A stretch of 5,532 nt of DNA, from NCBI GenBank assembly GCA_023150215.1, contig JAKLLJ010000234.1, positions 1 through 5,532 of the forward strand, in the 5' to 3' direction. The first letter of the stretch is position 1, and each line of letters opens with the position of its first letter. Of the stretch, positions 1-5,255 are shown piece by piece. A program made the translations under genes and the position numbers. The DNA is from Thauera sp. (GTDB taxonomy: Bacteria > Pseudomonadota > Gammaproteobacteria > Burkholderiales > Rhodocyclaceae). The notes under the pieces were generated by a model, which saw nothing but the letters and a program-made list of their open reading frames with translations, ran no database searches and was not told the DNA's origin.

Positions 1-835
1 CGGTCTCGATCCGCCCGCGCTCGGCGATATCCACCACGCGGCGTGCGATGTCGATCAACGGGCAGGGCTGGCCGGAACCGATGTTGTAGATCTTTCCGCA
101 GGCCTCCTCACAGAGGGCGGTCAGCAGCATGCCGTCGACCAGGTCGTCGATGTAGATCACGTCGCGCAATTGCATGCCGTTGCCGTAGATCGTGATCGTG
201 CCCCCTTCCGCTGCAGTGCGGATGAAGGCATTGACGATACCGTGCGGACGATCGGTGAGCGGGAAGAAGGGTCCGTACGGTACGGTGATGCGCATCACGG
301 TCGAGCGAAGGCCGTGCTGCGCACTGTAAAGCAGATGGTATTTCTCGGCGGCGAGCGTATTGATGCCGTAGGAGCTGGTCGGATTGGTCGGATGGACTTC
401 AGTCACCGGCAAGAACTCCGGCTTGCCATAGACGAGGCGGCTGCTCGCGACCACGATGCGGACGCACGGCGCCACCTGGCGACAGGCCTCGAGCAGGTTG
501 TACTGCCCGAGCAGATTGACGCGCAGGTCGGCGAGCACATTCACGTTGCTCTGCGCCGCCCCGGTCCGTCCGGCGACGCTGAAGATGAAGTCGTAGCTTC
601 CGACCACGTCGATCAGGTCGGCGATCTCCGCGATATCGAGTGGCTGGAAGCGCACGTCCGCAGGAAAAGGGTCCGCATGTGCAGACTTGCCACGACTGGC
701 GGCGGTGACGCGGGCACCCAGCGCGCTCAGGCGCACCACCAGGTTGTGGCCGATGAAGCCCGTGCCGCCGATCACCAGCACCCGCCTGCCCGCGTATGCA
801 TGCGCCAGTCCGGCGTTGCGAAGATGTTCAGACAT
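1..835 (-). CDS. NAD-dependent epimerase/dehydratase (extended SDR), 3' end cut by window edge
   Basis: The first 278 residues are visible; family members are usually about 310-340 residues, so only the C-terminal end is missing. A Rossmann nucleotide-binding motif GGTGFIG lies at residues 23-29, the strand/serine motif VVASSRLVYG at 128-137, and late family motifs PYGP (186-189) and YGNGMQLRDVIYIDDL (217-232) follow. Such enzymes epimerise, dehydrate or reduce sugar nucleotides (UDP-, GDP- or dTDP-sugars) in the cytoplasm using bound NAD(P). The exact substrate cannot be read from the sequence. Oddly, the catalytic YxxxK motif is Y156-G-I-N-T160: the Lys is Thr (codon ACG, one base from AAG). 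Position 185, often Asn before PYGP in relatives, is Val. The ATG at 835 overlaps the end of the upstream Wzy-like gene by 8 nt (ATGTCTGA) and has a GGGAGG ribosome site 10 nt upstream. It may be a reduced-activity or non-catalytic member. The family call is firm; the specific function is unknown. Confidence 0.9.
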   Translation of the reverse strand, partial: MSEHLRNAGLAHAYAGRRVLVIGGTGFIGHNLVVRLSALGARVTAASRGKSAHADPFPADVRFQPLDIAEIADLIDVVGSYDFIFSVAGRTGAAQSNVNVLADLRVNLLGQYNLLEACRQVAPCVRIVVASSRLVYGKPEFLPVTEVHPTNPTSSYGINTLAAEKYHLLYSAQHGLRSTVMRITVPYGPFFPLTDRPHGIVNAFIRTAAEGGTITIYGNGMQLRDVIYIDDLVDGMLLTALCEEACGKIYNIGSGQPCPLIDIARRVVDIAERGRIET

Positions 836-2384
836 GGTGGGCGCGCCTCCCTTCGTACGTGGCCGGCCGAGGCTCGCTCAAGCCCCCCGGCGCGCCCGGC
901 CGGTGCTCCGCCGCGCGCGCCTGCTCGATGGCGACATGGTACAGAACAACGCTGCAGCCGATGAAAAGCCACATGTTCTTGAAGCCGATGCGCATGAAAT
1001 CGAAGGCGATCGCGCCGATCAGCAGGAAGCTCACGAAACTGATCAACAGGCTGGTGGCCAGCACGAAGCCGGTGCGGTCGTGCTGGCGGGCAAACAGCAC
1101 GCGTGCGCGCAGGAAGAGGCGGATCACCCGCTGGAAGAAGTAGCCCAGGACCAGAAGCCCGGGCAGACCGGTCTCGACGAGGATCTGCAGGTAGCTGCTG
1201 TGCACCGTGAGCAGGCCCGGGTTCCAGGGGTTGTGGTAGTAGTCGAAGATCCCGCGGTTGTTTCCGATCCCCATGCCGTTGAACGGATGATCGACGAAAG
1301 CCGCGGCGGCAGCCTGCCAGAGCTTCAGGCGCTCAGACACGCTGACGCTGGAGGTGCTGAAGTAGTTGGTCGGGTCGAGGATGCGGGAGACGCCCTCGGG
1401 CAGGAAGGGAATGCTCAGCACTGCGGCAACCAGCACGAGGACGACGCGCATCGGCGTGATCCGCAGCAGGCCGGCGAACAGCAGCAGCGGAACGACGATC
1501 ACGTAGGTCAGCATCCCGGTCCGCGACAGCGAGACGACCGCGCCCACCAGGCAACACACCATGCCGGCCAGCGCCAGCAGCCGCAGGATCGGCCGCCGCG
1601 TGAGCGCCAGCAGGCCGGCGAGCACCGAGAACAGGAAGGCCGTATTGGCCGCGAGCACGTTGGAGTGCGCAGTCGTGCCGGTGCTTCTGCGCACCGTCCC
1701 CACCGTCGCGGCCTCGATGTTGCTGATCTCGACGCCCGCGGCCGCTTCCCCCTCCTCCAGCCAGCCGACGCGCTCGGCGATCTCGGTCCCCGACACCACG
1801 CGCTGGACGCCCGCGTAGGCAAAGGTGCCCGCGCTCACCACTGACAGCACGACGAGCGCGGTGAGGAGCTGGCGCTTCGTGCGCAGCAAGTTGAACACCA
1901 TGATGAAAAAGAGCGCAGTCGAAGCGAAGATCACCATTTCCTGCAAGCCGCGCCCCACCTCCGCCGCGTCGACCAGCGACAAGGCGCCGGCGACCAAGTA
2001 GAGGAGCAGGAGGCCCGCCTCCGGGCGCCAGACGAAATCGATCCGGCGCGACACCAGGTGCAGCAACCAGGCGCACAGGGTGAGCAGCGCGAACAGTTTG
2101 ACCACCGTGATGTTGACGAACGGCAGCACCTTGCCGAGCTTGCCGACCTCCTCGAGCGGAATTGCGGCGATCGTCAGGTAGAGCCCGAGACGCGGATTCG
2201 CGAGGATGGGAATCACCACCAGCACGCCTGCCGCAGCCGCAATCACCAGCGCCGGCTTGCCCAGGGGCAGCAGCGCAGCGATCAGGACGCCCAGGGCGAC
2301 GATGGCGACATGCAGCGGCCGCACACCAAGCGCACCCACACGCCCCCGGCCTTCGCCGTCCACGACTTCAAGCAGGCTGCGCAT
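828..2384 (-). CDS. Wzy/O-antigen ligase (Wzy_C-type) polytopic membrane protein
   Basis: A 518-residue protein with about 10-12 hydrophobic segments, beginning near residue 24. Family landmarks are the RRSTGTTAHSN segment (232-242, like the R-x-x-G-x-x-x-x-N of this family), SLSRTG (285-290), and a large periplasmic loop from about 330 to 400. That loop contains RLKLW (352-356), HPFNGMGIGN (366-375) and HSSYLQILVETGLPGLL (395-411). These are hallmarks of the O-antigen ligase/polymerase superfamily, which joins undecaprenyl-linked glycans in the periplasm. Polymerase (Wzy) and ligase (WaaL-like) members cannot be told apart by sequence alone; the adjacent flippase favours repeat-unit polymerisation for exopolysaccharide or capsule. 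I chose the ATG at 2384 because GGAAG sits 7 nt upstream. An in-frame TTG at 2414 would add 10 residues but has no comparable ribosome site. The gene overlaps the flippase gene by 17 nt and the epimerase gene by 8 nt, suggesting one transcript. The C-terminus (about residues 490-518) is polar and cytoplasmic-looking. Confidence 0.9.
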   Translation of the reverse strand: MRSLLEVVDGEGRGRVGALGVRPLHVAIVALGVLIAALLPLGKPALVIAAAAGVLVVIPILANPRLGLYLTIAAIPLEEVGKLGKVLPFVNITVVKLFALLTLCAWLLHLVSRRIDFVWRPEAGLLLLYLVAGALSLVDAAEVGRGLQEMVIFASTALFFIMVFNLLRTKRQLLTALVVLSVVSAGTFAYAGVQRVVSGTEIAERVGWLEEGEAAAGVEISNIEAATVGTVRRSTGTTAHSNVLAANTAFLFSVLAGLLALTRRPILRLLALAGMVCCLVGAVVSLSRTGMLTYVIVVPLLLFAGLLRITPMRVVLVLVAAVLSIPFLPEGVSRILDPTNYFSTSSVSVSERLKLWQAAAAAFVDHPFNGMGIGNNRGIFDYYHNPWNPGLLTVHSSYLQILVETGLPGLLVLGYFFQRVIRLFLRARVLFARQHDRTGFVLATSLLISFVSFLLIGAIAFDFMRIGFKNMWLFIGCSVVLYHVAIEQARAAEHRPGAPGGLSEPRPATYEGRRAHHV

Positions 2385-2400
2385 GGAAGAGCTTCCGGAC
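2368..2400 (-). promoter_or_regulatory. Overlap junction with ribosome site deciding the Wzy-like start
   Basis: Reading the minus strand, GGAAG followed by 7 nt precedes the ATG at 2384, all inside the last codons of the flippase gene, whose TGA is at 2370-2368. The 17-nt overlap and embedded ribosome site point to translational coupling. It is also the reason for preferring this ATG to the TTG at 2414. Confidence 0.6.
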
Positions 2401-3717
2401 TTCGGAAAACACAAAGTAGCATATCAGCGCGGACGCGAACACGCGCCCGGCCACCGTCACCAGCGCCGCGCCGGTGGTGCCGTAAGCGGGAATCACGAGC
2501 AGCCCGGCAAGCAGCACGAACAGCACCAGAAGCAGATTCACCTGGGTGAGGCGATAGGCCTGATCGCGGGCATACAGGATCAGGTAAAGGGGATGGAACA
2601 GCAGGGTGATCAAGGCCCCGCTCAGCAGGATGCGGAACAGGCTCGCCGCTGCCGTGCCGTAGGCGGGGAAGAAGGTCGCGAACAGCCAGTCCGATAGCAG
2701 GAAGAGCGGCATCACGCAGAGCGCGAGCAGCGCACAGATCAGGAAGGTGCTCTTCAGATAGGCGACGAACTCGCCATGGGTGCTCATCTTCGAGGCACGC
2801 GGCAAGAGGGCGACGATCACCGAATACGTCACCAGATCGATCACGAAGGTGATGTTCCACGACACCGCGTAGAGCCCCACCTCGGCATCGCCGACATAAC
2901 GCGCGAGGATCAGCAAGTCGGTCCGCGAGTAGAGCGAATACAGGAAAGACGAAGCCACCGTCCACCGCGCAAAACGCAGGATCTCGCCCCAGCGCTCACC
3001 CTCGATGCGCACGACGGGCAGCCCGGGCAGCGTCGTGCGGCGGTCCCACACCAGGGCCATGCCGAAGCTCACCACGAAGGCGAGCATCCAGCTCGCGAAC
3101 ACGGCCACCGGCTCGAACAGGCCGATCCAGGCCAGCAGGCCGAGAAACACGAGTTTGGCGACGTTATTGAGGACGCGCAGGGTCGAATACAGTGCGAAAC
3201 GCTCCTCGGTTTGAAACTTCGCCAGCATGTAGTTGAACAGCGCCGCCGCCAGCAGGCCGACCGCCACCCAGCCAAGCAGCGGGCTCAGCCGTGGGTCATC
3301 GAACAGACCGCGCGCGATCGGCCCGGCGAACATCCACACCGCGAGCGCGATGCTGCCGTTGAAGATCAGCTTGATCTGCAGCCCCGCGCGATAGACGCGC
3401 GCCAGACAGTCCGCGTCGCGCCCCACATGCGGTGCGGCGATACGAACGATGGCGAGATCGACACCGGCGCCACAGACTTCCTGCAGCACATTGAGCATGG
3501 CGAGGGCCAGCGCCATCAAGCCGAAACCATCGGGGCTGAGCCCATTGGCGGCGATCAGATTGGCAACGAAGCCGAGGACGACGAAGCTGCCATTCCCGGC
3601 AACGACCTTCAGCACGCCTGCGCCGCCCGCCCCCGCAAGCCAGCTGCGCACAGCCCCCGTCGCCGCGGGAGATTCGGCAGGCGGCTGCGGCGGCGCTCCG
3701 GCCGGGCGCTCGTTCAT
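2368..3717 (-). CDS. Wzx-like polysaccharide flippase (MOP superfamily)
   Basis: A 449-residue polytopic protein of the polysaccharide biosynthesis/export family, normally 12-14 membrane segments and 400-500 residues, so full length. It should flip undecaprenyl-diphosphate-linked oligosaccharide units across the inner membrane. The N-terminal helix region with ANLIAANGLSPDGFGLMALA (52-71) matches the usual first-helix/loop signature. RTDLLILARYVGDAEVGLYA (265-284) matches the start of the second half, and PAYGTTGAALVTVAG (410-424) the late conserved helix. A Pro/Ala-rich, probably cytoplasmic tail occupies residues 1-25. The start is the ATG at 3717; only a weak AGG-type ribosome site lies upstream, so a slightly later start is possible. 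It is the first visible gene of a three-gene minus-strand run and is followed by a Wzy-like protein with a 17-nt overlap, which supports a Wzx/Wzy-type pathway. No glycosyltransferase gene lies within the window. Confidence 0.9.
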   Translation of the reverse strand: MNERPAGAPPQPPAESPAATGAVRSWLAGAGGAGVLKVVAGNGSFVVLGFVANLIAANGLSPDGFGLMALALAMLNVLQEVCGAGVDLAIVRIAAPHVGRDADCLARVYRAGLQIKLIFNGSIALAVWMFAGPIARGLFDDPRLSPLLGWVAVGLLAAALFNYMLAKFQTEERFALYSTLRVLNNVAKLVFLGLLAWIGLFEPVAVFASWMLAFVVSFGMALVWDRRTTLPGLPVVRIEGERWGEILRFARWTVASSFLYSLYSRTDLLILARYVGDAEVGLYAVSWNITFVIDLVTYSVIVALLPRASKMSTHGEFVAYLKSTFLICALLALCVMPLFLLSDWLFATFFPAYGTAAASLFRILLSGALITLLFHPLYLILYARDQAYRLTQVNLLLVLFVLLAGLLVIPAYGTTGAALVTVAGRVFASALICYFVFSEVRKLFHAQPA

Positions 3718-4043
3718 CGCCCTGCAGCCTGGCCGATGTCACTGCCGGCCGGGAAGCCGGCGGCGCAAACCCGCGCGCAGACGACCAGCACACTGCAGGA
3801 AGGCCGACACGCGCCTGAGGACCGCTTCGCAAGCATGGCCGATTTCCGGGTTTCGGTACGGGAGGGGAGCGAGCGCAGCATACCGCAGCGCAAGATGCGA
3901 CTCCAGCACAGGTGCCGACTACGGATTGCATGGCAAGGGCCGCGAGCGGACCGATCTCGGCATCCACCCTGCAGGGGCTGCACCCGAAACGCCACGCCAC
4001 GCCACGCCACGCGCATGGTGGCGCAACGCACGAGGGTGATGCA
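3718..4043. promoter_or_regulatory. Divergent intergenic region between polysaccharide operon and 87-aa gene
   Basis: About 326 nt with no convincing gene; it should contain the promoters for both directions. On the minus strand a TATGCT box (3877-3882) lies 17 nt from a poor -35-like TGGAGT (3900-3905), about 160 nt upstream of the flippase ATG; this is a weak candidate only. No clear sigma-54 element, riboswitch or terminator was recognised. The plus-strand end holds a pentanucleotide repeat listed separately. Confidence 0.4.
3991..4010 (+). repeat. (GCCAC)4 pentanucleotide tandem repeat
   Basis: Four exact head-to-tail copies of GCCAC, continuing as partial copies on each side (about 3989-4012). 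The tract ends roughly 33 nt before the ATG of the 87-residue gene, so it lies in the probable leader or promoter region. Copy number of such tracts can change by slippage. Confidence 0.9.
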
Positions 4044-4307
4044 ATGGTTCTCACACGAAGTTTCGTCAGGGCGAAGCGGCCCTGCACCGATGGATTCCGC
4101 TGGTTCATCCGCCAGATCGGCGAAGGCGGCAACTACCAGGAGCTGCTCGACACCATGGTGGCCGCCAGTCGCGCCGGCATCGGCTACGGCGTGTTCGCCG
4201 GGCTCGACGTACAGATGGAAGCCTGGGAAAGCAGTGCCCGCGTCAGCGCCGCGCAGCGGCCGGAAGGCCTGATGAGCGGCTGGTGGGCCGGCCCTGAGCC
4301 CTGTTGA
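4044..4307 (+). CDS. Small conserved-looking hypothetical protein, probably an internally shortened repeat protein
   Basis: An 87-residue soluble protein. The ATG at 4044 has GAGG 8 nt upstream (4032-4035); upstream in-frame starts (ATG at 3912) read through low-complexity repeat DNA and are unlikely. The N-terminal half (LTRSFVRAKRPCTDGFRWFI, 3-22; then GGNYQELLDTMV, 28-39) and the C-terminal half (YGVFAGLDVQMEAWESSARV, 48-67; then LMSGWWAG, 76-83) resemble, from memory, the two ends of larger hypothetical proteins of Betaproteobacteria. In those proteins a long stretch of Gly/Ala-rich repeats of the AGWGIEAG kind separates the ends. Here the ends meet near residues 43-46 with no repeats. 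No signal peptide or membrane segment is present and no enzyme motif was recognised. It is transcribed away from the polysaccharide operon. It could be a deletion derivative or a naturally short member. Function unknown. Confidence 0.65.
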   Translation: MVLTRSFVRAKRPCTDGFRWFIRQIGEGGNYQELLDTMVAASRAGIGYGVFAGLDVQMEAWESSARVSAAQRPEGLMSGWWAGPEPC

Positions 4308-4320
4308 ACGGAGACCCAGG

Positions 4321-4533
4321 ATGAACCTCGCACTCGCCCTCGGACCACGCTCCGCCCTCGCCGTCCCGCACGCACCGCCGCCGTACCGACCGCCATGTGC
4401 ACTCGCCGCACTCCCGGTACGCCACAGCCTACCGGGGCCGCGGAATCGCCAGCGCGGTGTATCGCAGGGACTGGGTGAAGGTTTCTGCCTGGTCAGCGGC
4501 GCGCGCCAGTCAGTCGGGGTCCATGCGCTATAG
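4321..4533 (+). CDS. Doubtful 70-aa reading frame downstream of the 87-aa gene
   Basis: An ATG at 4321 follows the preceding stop by 13 nt and has GGAG 7 nt upstream, so it looks like a translated downstream partner. However, the predicted product is Pro/Arg/Ala-rich with no recognisable domain, signal peptide or membrane segment. Its composition is what random GC-rich DNA would give. Other frames of 4321-4560 also look unconvincing. It could be a decayed gene start or a fortuitous frame. Confidence 0.2.
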   Translation: MNLALALGPRSALAVPHAPPPYRPPCALAALPVRHSLPGPRNRQRGVSQGLGEGFCLVSGARQSVGVHAL

Positions 4534-4562
4534 CACGCCCCCCGCGCGTCCAGAGCCGCCGT
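4534..4562. other. Short spacer, nothing recognised
   Basis: A C-rich spacer between the doubtful frame and the REP-like repeat. No promoter or terminator with a T tract is visible. Confidence 0.4.
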
Positions 4563-4651
4563 GTAGGAGCGGCGGAAGTCGCGAATACGGCGCCCGATCC
4601 ATCGCGATGCGGAGCCCGTGCGCCGGTGTTCGCGCCTGCCGGCGCTCCTAC
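4563..4651. repeat. REP-like inverted repeat with GTAGGAGCG ends
   Basis: The left arm (4563-4585) and right arm (4629-4651) are inverted copies: 20 of 23 positions pair, both starting with GTAGGAGCG read from outside in. The 43-nt interior contains further short pairing (GGCGC near 4589 with GCGCC near 4620) and an 8-bp palindrome ATCGCGAT (4601-4608). The GTAGGAGCGGC start resembles the GTAGGAGCGGCTTCAGCCGCGA type of REP element known from gammaproteobacterial genomes and some other proteobacteria, which RAYT transposase-like proteins can mobilise. No RAYT gene lies in the window. The element sits between converging reading frames, so it could also act as a bidirectional transcription stop, although no T tract follows. 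Its right arm overlaps the stop codon of the PepSY gene. Confidence 0.7.
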
Positions 4652-4974
4652 TTGCTGCGCTTGATCTCGGTCTTGAGGATGTCGCCGGTCACCGGATCGA
4701 CGTCGAGTTCGACGCGCTGGCCTTGCGCATCGGTGGCCTTCACTTCGTACTTGTTGCGCTCGCGCTCGATCTTCTCGAAGTCGCGATAGCCTGCCGCTTC
4801 GAGCTTGCTCTGGATCTGCGCCATGCTCATCCAGCTGGCCTGGGTGGCGTTGCCTGCGGGCACGGCCTGAGTGGCGGCCGGCGTGGTCTGGGCGATCGCG
4901 GGGACGAGGGTGGCCCCCGCGGCGAAGATGCCGCCGGTGAGAACGAGGGTGGTGATGAGGGTGGTGGCACGCAT
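4648..4974 (-). CDS. Secreted PepSY-domain protein
   Basis: A 108-residue protein. Residues 1-28 form a signal peptide (Met-Arg start, hydrophobic core, AIA|Q cleavage likely after Ala28), so export to the periplasm is expected. A Thr/Ala/Pro-rich linker (29-47) leads to a PepSY-type domain (about 48-104) with MAQIQSKLEAAGYRDFEKIE (51-70), YEVKATDAQGQRVELDVDP (76-94) and TGDIL (96-100), the usual pattern ending in D-P-x-T-G. PepSY proteins are small periplasmic or membrane proteins often placed beside two-component systems. Inhibition of proteases and sensing roles have been proposed, but the biochemical role is unsettled. The start is the ATG at 4974 because AGGAG lies 8 nt upstream and the signal peptide begins there; the longer frame from 5040 would add 22 Arg-rich residues. 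The TAG stop is formed by the REP-like repeat arm. A candidate regulator site lies upstream at 5039-5070. Confidence 0.88.
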   Translation of the reverse strand: MRATTLITTLVLTGGIFAAGATLVPAIAQTTPAATQAVPAGNATQASWMSMAQIQSKLEAAGYRDFEKIERERNKYEVKATDAQGQRVELDVDPVTGDILKTEIKRSK

Positions 4975-5038
4975 GATGGCTTCTCCTTTGACGCGTTGTC
5001 GGTCTGGCTTCGACCGTGGCGCCATCCTGCGCCCGGAC

Positions 5039-5070
5039 ACCTGAACGCACGCTGAATGCGCGCTTCAGGT
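5039..5070 (-). promoter_or_regulatory. Candidate response-regulator operator upstream of PepSY gene
   Basis: Two exact CTGAA boxes (5041-5045 and 5052-5056) are spaced 11 bp start to start, i.e. one helical turn; a degenerate third box (CTTCA, 5063-5067) continues the period. Read on the minus strand these are TTCAG-N6-TTCAG. The same stretch is bounded by a perfect 7-bp inverted repeat, ACCTGAA (5039-5045) and TTCAGGT (5064-5070). It lies 65-96 nt upstream of the PepSY ATG, where an activator site would sit. OmpR/PhoB-family regulators typically bind such 11-bp-period direct repeats; the regulator itself is not in the window. Confidence 0.45.
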
Positions 5071-5255
5071 GGGGTTCATGTGGCGAGCCGGGCGTCGGCT
5101 CGCGTTGCAGCGGACTGCGACGAGCTCGCCTGTCCGGGGCCGCGACCGCGCCCCGCCTGTCCGGCACCGGTACGGCGGCTCGCGGCTACAGCGGTTGTCG
5201 CAGGCGCCGCGCATGCCGCGCGGGTGCGGATGCCGAAGCGGCTGCGCCCGAAGGA
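5071..5255. other. Intergenic spacer between pirin-like and PepSY genes
   Basis: About 185 nt with no convincing gene; frames here are Arg/Ala/Pro-rich and lack ribosome sites. It contains a hairpin (listed separately) and an 11-bp direct repeat CGCCTGTCCGG at 5127-5137 and 5154-5164. No clear promoter box was recognised. Confidence 0.4.
5083..5103 (-). terminator. GC-rich hairpin, possible terminator or attenuating structure
   Basis: A perfect 8-bp stem, GCGAGCCG (5083-5090) with CGGCTCGC (5096-5103), closes a 5-nt loop. It lies about 150 nt downstream of the pirin-like stop and upstream of the PepSY operator-like site, so it could end minus-strand transcription. No T run follows on either strand, so it is not a classical intrinsic terminator. 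Confidence 0.3.

Noticed and set aside
170..964. Open frame (264 codons) on the plus strand over the epimerase
   Set aside because: It is antisense to a gene with clear Rossmann and SDR motifs and has no recognisable domain.
687..1844. Long open frame (385 codons) on the plus strand
   Set aside because: It is antisense to the Wzy-like and epimerase genes, with low-complexity polar composition. The minus-strand frames have clear family motifs.
2058..2697. Several overlapping plus-strand frames of 85-163 codons
   Set aside because: They are shadows of the Wzy-like/flippase junction with no ribosome sites or domains.
2776..4272. Long open frame (498 codons) on the plus strand
   Set aside because: It is antisense to the flippase gene and runs on through the intergenic region. 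The product is rich in His/Arg/Gln/Glu/Asp with no domain, typical of the opposite strand of a GC-rich membrane protein gene.
4039..4272. ATG at 4039 in another frame, overlapping the 87-aa gene
   Set aside because: The product is Ser/Ala/Pro-rich with no pattern. The ATG at 4044 has the better-placed GAGG and yields a protein with conserved-looking segments.
4184..4425. Minus-strand frames over the 87-aa gene and its downstream region
   Set aside because: No ribosome site or recognisable domain. They overlap a better-supported plus-strand gene.
4975..5040. Upstream extension of the PepSY gene to 5040
   Set aside because: The extra residues are Arg-rich and precede a clear signal peptide. 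The strong AGGAG site is placed for the ATG at 4974.
5127..5164. 11-bp direct repeat CGCCTGTCCGG, two copies
   Set aside because: Two short GC-rich copies in a GC-rich spacer, with no third copy or associated feature; chance is a reasonable explanation.
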